From Slackia isoflavoniconvertens (GTDB lineage Bacteria > Actinomycetota > Coriobacteriia > Coriobacteriales > Eggerthellaceae): a DNA stretch of 36,550 bases. How positions within the stretch are numbered: the stretch's first letter is position 1; every line of letters begins with the position of its first letter. This document shows positions 24,841-33,047 of this stretch, one piece after another. Both the position numbers and the translations under genes were made by a program. The notes under the pieces were generated by a model. The model made no database searches, was not told the origin of the DNA, and worked only from the letters and a program-made list of their open reading frames with translations. The stretch is from positions 1 to 36,550 of the forward strand of contig NZ_QIBZ01000019.1 of assembly GCF_003725955.1 (NCBI RefSeq). The letters are read 5' to 3'.

Positions 24841-26031
24841 ATGGGAAGCAAACTTTGCGCAAACGAAACATCGCGGCCCTCGACCTGCATTTGCATTTTT
24901 TCCGCTTTGTATGCGCCCCACGTTGGCGGCGTTGAAACATTTACCGAAGGAATTGCGTCCGCTCTGGCAAAACTTGGGCACCGTATTATTGTAATCACCA
25001 TGAATACCGACAATGCCCCGGTACGGGAAAACGCACGCGGCGTTGAAATCGTCCGTCCGCCCGCCCTGCCATTTCTTGGCGGGCGTTACCCGATTCAAAA
25101 GCAATGTGCCGAAAGCGAAGCGCAATGGGAATGGCTACGCGAACAGGACATAGATGCCGTGGTGATCAATACCCGGTTCTATCAGCTAAGCTCCCTTGGC
25201 GCCGCTTTCGCAAAAATAAAGGGCATAACTCCATTGCTTATAGAACACGGCTCTGCGCACCTTACGTTCGGCAACGCACTTGCCGATATTCCCTTGCACG
25301 CCATAGAGCACGCTGCAACCAGCAAATTAAAGCGCTACAAGCCCGAGTGCTATGGAGTTTCTTCCAAAGCAAGCGAATGGCTTCGGCACTTTGGGTTGAC
25401 CTCCCATGGAGAAATCACAAACGCCATTGATGCTGATGAGTTTGTCGAACAAGCAAGTCAGCGTGATTTTCGTCAAGAATATGGTATCCCTTGCGACGCG
25501 TTGCTCCTTTCCTTCGCTGGTCGTTTCGTGCCCGAGAAAGGCGCTCTGCAGCTTGCAAACGCCATAGCAACCTTGATGCAAAAAAACGCAAGCTGCGACG
25601 TCTACCTTGTTATGGCGGGAGAAGGCCCCCTATTTGACCGAGTCAACAATATTGCAACCGCATCGAACGGACATGTTGTATTGCCTAAAATGCTCAGCAA
25701 GCCAGACCTCGCTGCTCTTCTTTTACAGTCAAATGCGTTTGTTCTGCCCTCGCGCTCAGAGGGCTTTTCGACCGTTCTGTTGGAGGCAGCGGCGGCATCT
25801 AATGCAATTATCTCAACAGACGTGGGCGGTATGCGCGAAATTGCACCCGACAAAAGCTACGGCATCCTGCTCCAATCGATGGATTCATCTGAAATCCAAA
25901 ACGCACTCGTCTACGCCCAGAATCATAGGGAGGCGATTCAAACCATGGGAAGCAATGCGGCAAGCCGCGTGAGGGACGCCTTTTCATGGAGCAAGTCGGC
26001 AAAAGCGCTCCTTGATAGCCTATTCGCATAA
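24841..26031 (+). CDS. Family 4 glycosyltransferase
   Basis: A 396-residue GT-B glycosyltransferase on the opposite strand from its neighbours. The glycine loop is in YAPHVGGVETFTEGIASAL near residue 35, and the donor-site E-x7-E motif lies in LPSRSEGFSTVLLEAAAAS. LLSFAGRFVPEKGALQLANA marks the start of the C-terminal Rossmann domain. It probably transfers a hexose or rhamnose to the same surface glycan. GGAGGAAAAACC directly before the ATG fixes the start. It is transcribed alone and divergently from the six-gene operon, sharing an upstream region of about 130 bases. Confidence 0.92.
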   Translation: MGSKLCANETSRPSTCICIFSALYAPHVGGVETFTEGIASALAKLGHRIIVITMNTDNAPVRENARGVEIVRPPALPFLGGRYPIQKQCAESEAQWEWLREQDIDAVVINTRFYQLSSLGAAFAKIKGITPLLIEHGSAHLTFGNALADIPLHAIEHAATSKLKRYKPECYGVSSKASEWLRHFGLTSHGEITNAIDADEFVEQASQRDFRQEYGIPCDALLLSFAGRFVPEKGALQLANAIATLMQKNASCDVYLVMAGEGPLFDRVNNIATASNGHVVLPKMLSKPDLAALLLQSNAFVLPSRSEGFSTVLLEAAAASNAIISTDVGGMREIAPDKSYGILLQSMDSSEIQNALVYAQNHREAIQTMGSNAASRVRDAFSWSKSAKALLDSLFA

Positions 26032-26354
26032 TCGCGCGAGCGCTTCAATCGCTTTTTTGTTTTCTTGCGCTAGATAGGCACCATCGCGCTAGCAGCCTCG
26101 ACAAATCCTTTTAGCCAGCCAGTAACGAGATTGGGGGATGCGGACAAATAGTTGGACCGATTCGGTCCGGTTAGGAGTTCGCATCCCCTTACCCAAAAAC
26201 GCCACGCGTCAATTCCTACATAAAGCACACGGTGGAGACGACTCAAAGGGGCAACGGTTCCGGTATCAAACACATCGGTCCATACGGTCTGCATAAATGC
26301 GCGCATTTGAGATTGGATTATCCACCGATAGAGTTAGAACTACCTTTCTGAAAT
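26032..26354. other. Intergenic stretch with a small doubtful reading frame
   Basis: About 320 bases between convergent genes. It holds a weak terminator (26039-26063), a perfect GGACCG/CGGTCC inverted repeat (26154-26168), and a minus-strand frame of 78 codons (26306 to 26070) with no RBS and no family I recognise (it ends in GWLKGFVEAASAMVPI). That frame could be a remnant of a lost gene. Confidence 0.35.
26039..26063 (+). terminator. Weak terminator after the GT4 gene
   Basis: AGCG (26039-26042) pairs with CGCT (26050-26053), followed by TTTTTGTTTTC. The stem is short, but the position just after the stop and the T-rich tract fit. Confidence 0.4.
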
Positions 26355-26389
26355 CTATACTGACCTGTTAGCGATGGCTAGTATAGATT
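26352..26389. repeat. 10-bp inverted repeat spanning the amidase stop codon
   Basis: AATCTATACT (26352-26361) and AGTATAGATT (26380-26389) are perfect reverse complements with an 18-base loop. The amidase stop (26355-26357) lies inside the 3' arm. There is no U-tract; it may protect or end the mRNA. Confidence 0.45.
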
Positions 26390-29300
26390 GTCCATAATTG
26401 GTTCCCGGCACAGCCCATCGGCCATTTAAATCCGTAACCAAAGGGGCACATCCGCGTTGAACCAAATTGAATCTGGGATCGACACACGCCCCATTAAGAG
26501 GATCGCTATTTGCGTAAGCCTTCAAATGTTGAACCTGCGCTCTAATACCCTCGGAAACACTACTAAAAATCGCACCGCCTGTCGTAGGGGTTGTTGCGCC
26601 CAAACCAGCAAAATTGCACTGGTCGGGTTTCACCGATCCACCAAATTGCAACCAACCAGTTTCATGCATTGCCTGGCCAAAAACGATTTCAGGACGAATC
26701 CCCTCAAAACGCGACTCGCGAACCATAATGGAACAGAACTCCTCTATCGACGAAGCGCCGTATTTGGAATAAACACTAGAGGGATATTCAATTCCCGTTG
26801 CCTTATACGCCGCAACAAGGCTTTCAACCGTCGCTTTTCCGTATCCAGCTATCTTCTTTCCGTTGTTCGCTGCGTCAACATCGTCTTTGTTCCAGAAGCC
26901 AATCGAATCCGTATCGAGCCCCGCATTTGATCCCTTAGGAACAAGCTGAATTTGAATCGCCTGAATAGAACGACCATACCCCTGCGACCCTGCCGGCTCT
27001 CCATTCTTCACCCAGCCGAGCCAACCAAAATCGGCGGAATGGACACGATAATAAATATCGAAATTCGATTCAGCATCACCTTTCAGCCGCAGCTGAACGG
27101 CCTCGAGTCCCAAAGCCCGACCAGTCGTGCCCGCCATGCCACTCATCCAGTCTTGCCAGCCAATACTCGCCACATGCGCCCTTATCGCAACCGATCCACC
27201 ACCGGCACCAGATCCAAGCGAGACCTTCAAGGCCTCCATGGACAATGCCCGCCCCGTGGTGCCAGCAATATCCCCGTCAAGAACGGGAGACTGCCAGCCA
27301 ATATTCGCCACATGCGCCGAATAAGAAATCTTCGGCTCGCGGAACGAGTCCACAGTATCGCCAGGAGCATCAGCGCCCTTTTCCACAAGCTTAACTTCAA
27401 TCGCCTCGACAGGTAAATTATGCCCTACAGTGCCGGCGCTCTCGCCATTTTTTGCCCAACCCATCCATCCGATATCAGACACATGAGCTCGGTAATAAAT
27501 GTCGTATTTCTGGGAAAGCGCACCTGTTAATTGAAGCTGCAGAGCTTCCATGTGCAGAGCTTTGCCAGTTGTGCCTACTACTGAATCGGCATCGGCCCAA
27601 TTCATCCAACCGATATTTTGGACATGCGCTTTTGCCTGAATAGACCCATCGACCTTTGCGTTATCAATGCCAATCTTAAACGCTTCCATTGAAAGCGCCC
27701 GACCGGTCGTGCCCGCAACGCCATTCGTCCAGTCTTGCCAACCAATACTTGCAACATGAGCGCAATACCTCAAGGACATAGGCTGGTTGCTCTTGTCCAT
27801 GAAAGCATTTGATGTAGAACCCGGAGTGGACGAGCCCTTCTCCACTAGAACAACCTCGATAGCCTGCGCTCCATATCCATAACCAAGGGTACCTGCAGAT
27901 TCGCCATTCTTGGCCCAGCCAAGCCAGCCAACCTGGGCAGAATGAACACGATAGTAGACATCGTATTTTGAAGCGGCATCGCCAGTAAGCCGAATTTGGA
28001 AGGCTTGAGTTGCCTTGCCTTGACCCGTGGTCCCAGCGACGCTACCATCGCAAGCCCAGCCCTGCCAAGTACCGTCAACATTGGCACGATACTCAATTCC
28101 ACCCGATTGCGCGGCCTCATTTTGCAAACTAAGCTTAAGAGCCTCAAGATTGAACGCCTTACCCGTCGTACCGGCAACCTTACCATCATACACGGAGGTT
28201 TCCCAGCCAAGGTTTGCAACGTGCGCAGTAGCCGACACGAGCGCCATGCTTTGTGCCGTAGCATCCTTCACAAGACCGTACTGCTGCGCGACACCAGTTG
28301 CATCAGCTATACCCAATTGGGTTCGAAATGCATCACTGGCAAGCTTGGAAGCGTCAGAATCATTGGAAACAAAAGCGTGTTCCACAATAATGCCAGGAAT
28401 ACCCGCAAGGCGTGAATTGCGTATAACACTGTAGTAGTCTTTCATGCTTCCGTCGGGATACGCATAGCCCCCATCGGGGTCGTAACCCCAATCTTTAGTC
28501 TTCACGCCTCGGTTGTACAGTCCAAGAGCAGCAAGCTGATTCTCGATTTTTTGACCAAGCTCAGTGCCAACAACATGAACATCGTAATTATAAGAGCTAT
28601 TGTTCGGAACCCATACTTCTGCGCCATGGGCACCTGCGCTAGCCGAGTTAATATGCACACTTACAAAAACATCCGCGCCCATAGCGACTGCGCGATCGAC
28701 GCGCGTTTGCAGCCCAGGCTCTTCACCCGAAGTGGTAAGGTACGGCGTTACCCCAGTATACGTCGCTAACTCGTCTTTGAAATGGTTTGCGATAGACCAA
28801 GTAAGATCAGACTCCCTAAGACCGTTTCCAACCGCACCGGAATCGTTGTACCCATGACCCGGATCAATTGCCACAATCAAATAATCTTCCCTCGACGAAA
28901 CGGCTGCGCGAGAATCGGAAGAATACATTGCAATAGCGTCCGAATCGGAGTTAGATGCGCCCGCAATTGTCAGAGCCTCTTCCACCGAATCTACCGACTG
29001 AAGCTGGCCATTCTCGTCAATAACAGCTGCGGACACCTCGCCGTCGCCCGAAGCCAAGGCGTCAGCAGTTTCTTCTTCAACGTAATCGAATTCATAGCAA
29101 TCGCCATCAACGCCACCAGAAAGGTCTAATGTTTTTTGACGCGCGCTTCCATCGGTCCAGGACAGGGAAATCAGGGTATACGAAAGAGCTTGACCGTTAT
29201 CGGAATAGGTAAATGAAAAACGAACTGCAGAATTAGCATAAGCCACAGCGTTCAAATGGCACTCTGTGCCCTTCGAATCACGAAGCGTCAAAACGGCATC

Positions 29301-29660
29301 GGAGATATCTCCCGATTCATCGCGCAGGGCAACGACGATGTTTTGCTCTTCGCCAAGTGCAAGAACACTTTTATCAATATAGACATACTCTATCAAGTCG
29401 TTTACATTCATATCGGCTGAGTCATCAGATCGCAGTTGAGCGCCATCCGCATTTTGCACCGCTTGACCCTGACCGTCAGTCTCATTTGCGCGGGGGCTCT
29501 CGGCAGACAAATCATCACCAACCGAAGACGCGTCGTCAACGCCAACAATAACGGCAGGAGCCGAAAAAGCCTCCCCTACCGAAGCGAACGCTTCTGCCGG
29601 CACAAGCCCGAAGCACAGAACTACAGATATTAATAGCGCGGTCGCTTTCCTACGTATCAT
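26355..29660 (-). CDS. Secreted N-acetylmuramoyl-L-alanine amidase with nine ChW repeats and a glucosaminidase domain
   Basis: A 1101-residue exported wall hydrolase. A signal peptide covers about residues 1-27 (MIRRKATALLISVVL, then cleavage near AFA). An acidic and Ig-like region leads to an Amidase_3 domain at about 262-465 with zinc-site residues H269 (IDPGHG), E283, H336 (SVHINSA) and catalytic-type E427 (IIVEHAF). Nine ChW repeats follow at about 468-918, arranged as three triads. The C-terminus, about 925-1101, is an endo-beta-N-acetylglucosaminidase-like (LytG/FlgJ type) domain with catalytic-type E1000 in MHETGWLQF. It would cut both the peptide stem and the glycan of peptidoglycan, like a fusion of pneumococcal LytA and LytB activities. 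It lies 20 bases after the NlpC-type gene and is probably co-transcribed with it. Confidence 0.93.
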   Translation of the reverse strand: MIRRKATALLISVVLCFGLVPAEAFASVGEAFSAPAVIVGVDDASSVGDDLSAESPRANETDGQGQAVQNADGAQLRSDDSADMNVNDLIEYVYIDKSVLALGEEQNIVVALRDESGDISDAVLTLRDSKGTECHLNAVAYANSAVRFSFTYSDNGQALSYTLISLSWTDGSARQKTLDLSGGVDGDCYEFDYVEEETADALASGDGEVSAAVIDENGQLQSVDSVEEALTIAGASNSDSDAIAMYSSDSRAAVSSREDYLIVAIDPGHGYNDSGAVGNGLRESDLTWSIANHFKDELATYTGVTPYLTTSGEEPGLQTRVDRAVAMGADVFVSVHINSASAGAHGAEVWVPNNSSYNYDVHVVGTELGQKIENQLAALGLYNRGVKTKDWGYDPDGGYAYPDGSMKDYYSVIRNSRLAGIPGIIVEHAFVSNDSDASKLASDAFRTQLGIADATGVAQQYGLVKDATAQSMALVSATAHVANLGWETSVYDGKVAGTTGKAFNLEALKLSLQNEAAQSGGIEYRANVDGTWQGWACDGSVAGTTGQGKATQAFQIRLTGDAASKYDVYYRVHSAQVGWLGWAKNGESAGTLGYGYGAQAIEVVLVEKGSSTPGSTSNAFMDKSNQPMSLRYCAHVASIGWQDWTNGVAGTTGRALSMEAFKIGIDNAKVDGSIQAKAHVQNIGWMNWADADSVVGTTGKALHMEALQLQLTGALSQKYDIYYRAHVSDIGWMGWAKNGESAGTVGHNLPVEAIEVKLVEKGADAPGDTVDSFREPKISYSAHVANIGWQSPVLDGDIAGTTGRALSMEALKVSLGSGAGGGSVAIRAHVASIGWQDWMSGMAGTTGRALGLEAVQLRLKGDAESNFDIYYRVHSADFGWLGWVKNGEPAGSQGYGRSIQAIQIQLVPKGSNAGLDTDSIGFWNKDDVDAANNGKKIAGYGKATVESLVAAYKATGIEYPSSVYSKYGASSIEEFCSIMVRESRFEGIRPEIVFGQAMHETGWLQFGGSVKPDQCNFAGLGATTPTTGGAIFSSVSEGIRAQVQHLKAYANSDPLNGACVDPRFNLVQRGCAPLVTDLNGRWAVPGTNYGQSILAIANRSV
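26907..28259 (-). repeat. ChW repeat array (9 units, 3 triads) in the amidase gene
   Basis: Each unit is about 45-50 residues with the consensus aHVxxiGWxxW, then nGxxAGTTGrA, then EAlxixL. Every third unit ends in a VEKG-type segment plus a short P/G/S linker. Boundaries are approximate. Confidence 0.85.
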
Positions 29661-29680
29661 GCGAATACCATCCTCGATAG

Positions 29681-32600
29681 CTATTTTATGAGCACCACTT
29701 GCTGGTTGATCTCAGCCTTGTTTGCATTGTTGAAACATGCGCTTATGCAATTCTGCGGCAAAATCTGATGCCACATTTTATTATCCGATGGACCGTCGCC
29801 CCAGAAAAACCCAATATGGCAATCAATGCTTCCGTCTGTTTTAAAGAAGATTATATCGCCCTTCTGGGCAACACCGCTCGCAAGCATATCCCTCACGGAA
29901 TTAAACGTATACATTTTTGCGCCAGAGTCAACCGCGTATCCATACCAACGCCAGGCATTAATATATGAACCGCCGCCTGGTCCGCCAGACCAAGGCGAAT
30001 GGTTGTTGTTGGCCCCGATGGCGCCCAAATCGCCACCGCACATCCGATAAGCATGCGCCACGAATCCCGTGCAATTCATACCCGCGAAGCCATCCCAACG
30101 ACGCGCGCCATTGGGGTACATACATGTTTCAACAGTGAAACCTGCAGAATATGGCGTGCCAAGATAATAGCCATCATATTGGTGCATGGAAAGCCACGCC
30201 ACCAATTTAGAACGCTGGACGCCCATAACGTAGTCGTTCGCCTCGGTCGCAAAAGGCCTTGCCGTGCTTCCTGGCGCACTTGAATCCTTCGGCAGAATTC
30301 GAATCTGCAGCGCTTCAAGCTCATAACCTATACCTGTGGTGCCTGCAGGCTCACCGTTCTTCGCCCAATCCAGCCAACCGTAGCTTGCCACATGCGCCCT
30401 GTACCACACATCAAAATAATTTGTCACATTACCCGAAAGGCGAATTTTCACAGCCTCAATTTGCTTAGAACAATCCTGGGCTCCAGCAAGCTCGCCGTTT
30501 TTCACTTCACTTTGCCATCCGATATCTTGGACATGAGCTGAATAAACAATGTCGCCCGCCAATGACGAATCGATTGAGACGCAGAGGCCCTTCATCGCCC
30601 TAGACTGACCCGTCGTGCCAATTACACCACCGTTACCAACAGTAGACTGCCAGCCATTGCCCTGAATATAAGTCTCTGCCGACATCGACGGAGTAATGAC
30701 CGAGGGCGTCAATACGGACTCGGGCGCATCGCTGGAACCTTTTTCAACCAGACGAACCTGAATAGCCTCTGCCTGCTTGGCCAAACCAGTGGTGCCCGCC
30801 ACTTCTCCATTCTTGGCCCAACCAAGCCAGCCATAGTCGGCGACATGCATACGATAATAAACATCGTACTCCGAAGCAGCCGCTCCCGAAAGCTTGATCT
30901 TCACGGCCTCTATTGCCCGGTTTTGTCCCACGGTGCCCGATACGGAACCACCTTCAGCCCAATTTTGCCATCCGATACCCGCAACATGGGATTGCACGCT
31001 AATTGAAGAGTCCGAGCCAAAATCATCAAGCCCAATTCGAAGAGCCTGCAGCGATTTTGCCTCGCCCGTTGTACCACCTAACTTTCCATTAGATGCTGGA
31101 GCAAGCCAACCATAGTCGGCGACATGCGATTGGTACGAAACACCTTTCGTTGGGGCCTCGGCAAAAGGCCTCCCGTCGAATTCTCCCGCAGAAACAGAAT
31201 CGCGAGGCGCCAGCTTAACTTGGAGCGCAATTATTGAGGAATCGGACGAGCCTGCGATATCCCCGTCAATAGCCCAATCGAGCCAGCCTTTGCCGGGAAC
31301 GCAAACCCTATAAGCGACACAGTGCCGCTCCGCCAAATCTCCCGAAAGGGACATTTTAATAGCGCGCATTGGCTCCGCATCATTCGAGATACTTTTCGTT
31401 ATCCCTCGTTCAGTCGTATACGATTTCCACCCTGAAAACTGCTTTTGGATTTCCCAAGATAATTCGCCAGAACAGACAAGGTTATCTATCCCCAATGAAG
31501 CATTCGAGAGGGGGCGATCGCTCGCAGAGTCCCCGATGGTCAGAATGCCCCCATCAATCTTTTTTGGTGCCAAAGCCCCATCAAAAATTGTTCCCGATCC
31601 ATTCACTGAGTTAACGTCGCCAACAAAAGCATTCTCGGTATCACCAGGAGCAGCCTGTCCCTTGTCAACAAGCTGAATTTGAACCGCCTGGATCCAATTC
31701 TTGCCATCCCGCACTCCCGAAGGCAAGCCGTTTGCCGTCCAGCCAAGCCAGCCATAGCCAGAAACAAAGGAGCGATAATAAACATCGTATTGCTCGGACG
31801 CATCGCCGCCAAGCAATGCCTCGAACGCATTCAGCTTTTTCGCTTGGCCAGTTGTGCCCGCAGACGAAGACCAGTCAGATTGCCAACCCGAACCCTCAAC
31901 GCAGCCGCGCATAAGAATAGAAGCATTATGCCCATACCAGCTAATATCTGCCCGAAGGGCCTCGCATACTTGTGCAACACCCGTGCTGCCAGCAGTTATG
32001 CTGTTGGATACGGCAGAGTACCAGCCCACATTCGACATATGGGCTGCATAGGAAAGCGATGCTGGCTCGGCGCTACGGTCTTTAAAAGCGGAATCGGTTT
32101 CGCCAGGGGCCGCAGAACCCTTGGGGAGAACTTTGATTTGAATCGCCTCGGCAGCGCGTGAATAGCCGGCAGAGCCCGCGCTTTCGCCGTTGCTCGCCCA
32201 ATCGAGCCATCCGAAGTTAGCCGAATGCACGCGGTACCACACATCATAGCTATTTGCTAAATCGCCTTCGAGCCTAATTCGAACGGCCTCCATCGCTAAA
32301 GCGCGCCCCGTGGTGCCCGCAACCGCACCCCCAACGACAGAGTCCATCCACCCCTTGCTGGCGACATGAGCCTGTATGGAAATTTGCGAATCGAGATCCG
32401 TAGTGCCGTCATCGGCAATTAAATGAACGCGAAGCGCTTCCATCGAAAGAGCCCTGCCCGTAGTACCCGCGACAGACCCGTCCTTCACGAAAGACATCCA
32501 GCCGACATTCGACACATGGGACGAATATTCCACACCCGCAATGCCCGAGGTTCCGCTTACGACATCAGATGAATCAACGCCTTCCCCCGCTAAGCCATCT

Positions 32601-32860
32601 GACGTTTCAGGTTCGACCGCGTCTTCATCCAAAGACGCATCGTACGGCAAAAAGGAGTCGTCTTCCGAAGAGTTTAAAACAGTTTCGGATGACAAAGGCG
32701 CATCGTCGCCATCTAATTCCTTTTCGCAAGCCGAACCAACCCCAACATCAATTGGCTCGAACGCTTTCGCAGTGTCGTCGGCATAAGCGCCCGAAATGGG
32801 CATCGCAAAGGAAACTATGAGCGATATTGAGAGGAATACCTTAAAAGCAGAGCAAGGCAT
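29681..32860 (-). CDS. Secreted ChW-repeat protein with C-terminal NlpC/P60-like cysteine peptidase
   Basis: A 1059-residue exported protein. The signal peptide is MPCSAFKVFLSISLIV onward, with cleavage near AYA (about residue 27). An acidic Ser/Asp-rich linker (about 30-105) is followed by 14-15 ChW repeats at about 108-860, one or two of them degenerate, in five triads. The C-terminal domain (about 875-1059) has the NlpC/P60 triad pattern: C930 in GMNCTGFVAHAYR, H1015 in DCHIGFFWG and H1031 in MWHQI. Such enzymes cleave D-gamma-glutamyl bonds in the peptidoglycan stem, or act as CHAP-like amidases. The RBS is weak. A TATAAT box lies about 65 bases upstream and a strong terminator separates it from the preceding gene. 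The amidase gene follows after 20 bases. Confidence 0.9.
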   Translation of the reverse strand: MPCSAFKVFLSISLIVSFAMPISGAYADDTAKAFEPIDVGVGSACEKELDGDDAPLSSETVLNSSEDDSFLPYDASLDEDAVEPETSDGLAGEGVDSSDVVSGTSGIAGVEYSSHVSNVGWMSFVKDGSVAGTTGRALSMEALRVHLIADDGTTDLDSQISIQAHVASKGWMDSVVGGAVAGTTGRALAMEAVRIRLEGDLANSYDVWYRVHSANFGWLDWASNGESAGSAGYSRAAEAIQIKVLPKGSAAPGETDSAFKDRSAEPASLSYAAHMSNVGWYSAVSNSITAGSTGVAQVCEALRADISWYGHNASILMRGCVEGSGWQSDWSSSAGTTGQAKKLNAFEALLGGDASEQYDVYYRSFVSGYGWLGWTANGLPSGVRDGKNWIQAVQIQLVDKGQAAPGDTENAFVGDVNSVNGSGTIFDGALAPKKIDGGILTIGDSASDRPLSNASLGIDNLVCSGELSWEIQKQFSGWKSYTTERGITKSISNDAEPMRAIKMSLSGDLAERHCVAYRVCVPGKGWLDWAIDGDIAGSSDSSIIALQVKLAPRDSVSAGEFDGRPFAEAPTKGVSYQSHVADYGWLAPASNGKLGGTTGEAKSLQALRIGLDDFGSDSSISVQSHVAGIGWQNWAEGGSVSGTVGQNRAIEAVKIKLSGAAASEYDVYYRMHVADYGWLGWAKNGEVAGTTGLAKQAEAIQVRLVEKGSSDAPESVLTPSVITPSMSAETYIQGNGWQSTVGNGGVIGTTGQSRAMKGLCVSIDSSLAGDIVYSAHVQDIGWQSEVKNGELAGAQDCSKQIEAVKIRLSGNVTNYFDVWYRAHVASYGWLDWAKNGEPAGTTGIGYELEALQIRILPKDSSAPGSTARPFATEANDYVMGVQRSKLVAWLSMHQYDGYYLGTPYSAGFTVETCMYPNGARRWDGFAGMNCTGFVAHAYRMCGGDLGAIGANNNHSPWSGGPGGGSYINAWRWYGYAVDSGAKMYTFNSVRDMLASGVAQKGDIIFFKTDGSIDCHIGFFWGDGPSDNKMWHQILPQNCISACFNNANKAEINQQVVLIK
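30275..32535 (-). repeat. ChW repeat array (14-15 units) in the NlpC/P60-like gene
   Basis: Canonical units with GW and AGTTG cores alternate with degenerate ones. A central unit (IQKQFSGWKSYTTERG) has lost the AGTTG segment. A stretch before it (DGALAPKKIDGGILTIGDSA) keeps only the general size. Triad periodicity is otherwise kept. Boundaries are approximate. Confidence 0.8.
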
Positions 32861-32923
32861 GGAACACTACTTTCGATTCAAAACACTGTTGAGTTTTTTA
32901 GCCGCGAACAGCTTTAAAATTTA

Positions 32924-32929
32924 ATTATA
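32924..32929 (-). promoter_or_regulatory. -10 box for the NlpC/amidase operon
   Basis: A consensus TATAAT on the minus strand, with TGCA directly upstream, lies about 65 bases before the ATG at 32860. No clear -35 hexamer is seen. Confidence 0.42.
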
Positions 32930-32989
32930 TGCACCAAAACTTAATTCTAGCCTCAGAACAAAAAAGGAAGCCGCAAGCGGCCGTGTCGC

Positions 32990-33025
32990 AAAAAAATGGA
33001 GGGCCACCAAGTGCCCTCCATTTTT
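32990..33025 (-). terminator. Strong bidirectional intrinsic terminator
   Basis: AAAAATGGAGGGC (32992-33004) pairs perfectly with GCCCTCCATTTTT (33013-33025). On the minus strand the stem runs into seven T residues, about 20 bases after the stop of the giant gene. A second GCCGC/GCGGC hairpin with T6 follows (32961-32981). Confidence 0.88.
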
Positions 33026-33047
33026 CGTTGACAGCGCCTGGGTGCGC

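Noticed and set aside
26070-26306. A 78-codon minus-strand frame between the GT4 and amidase genes
   Set aside because: No RBS, no recognised family, and placed between convergent genes. It is kept only as a possible remnant in the intergenic entry.
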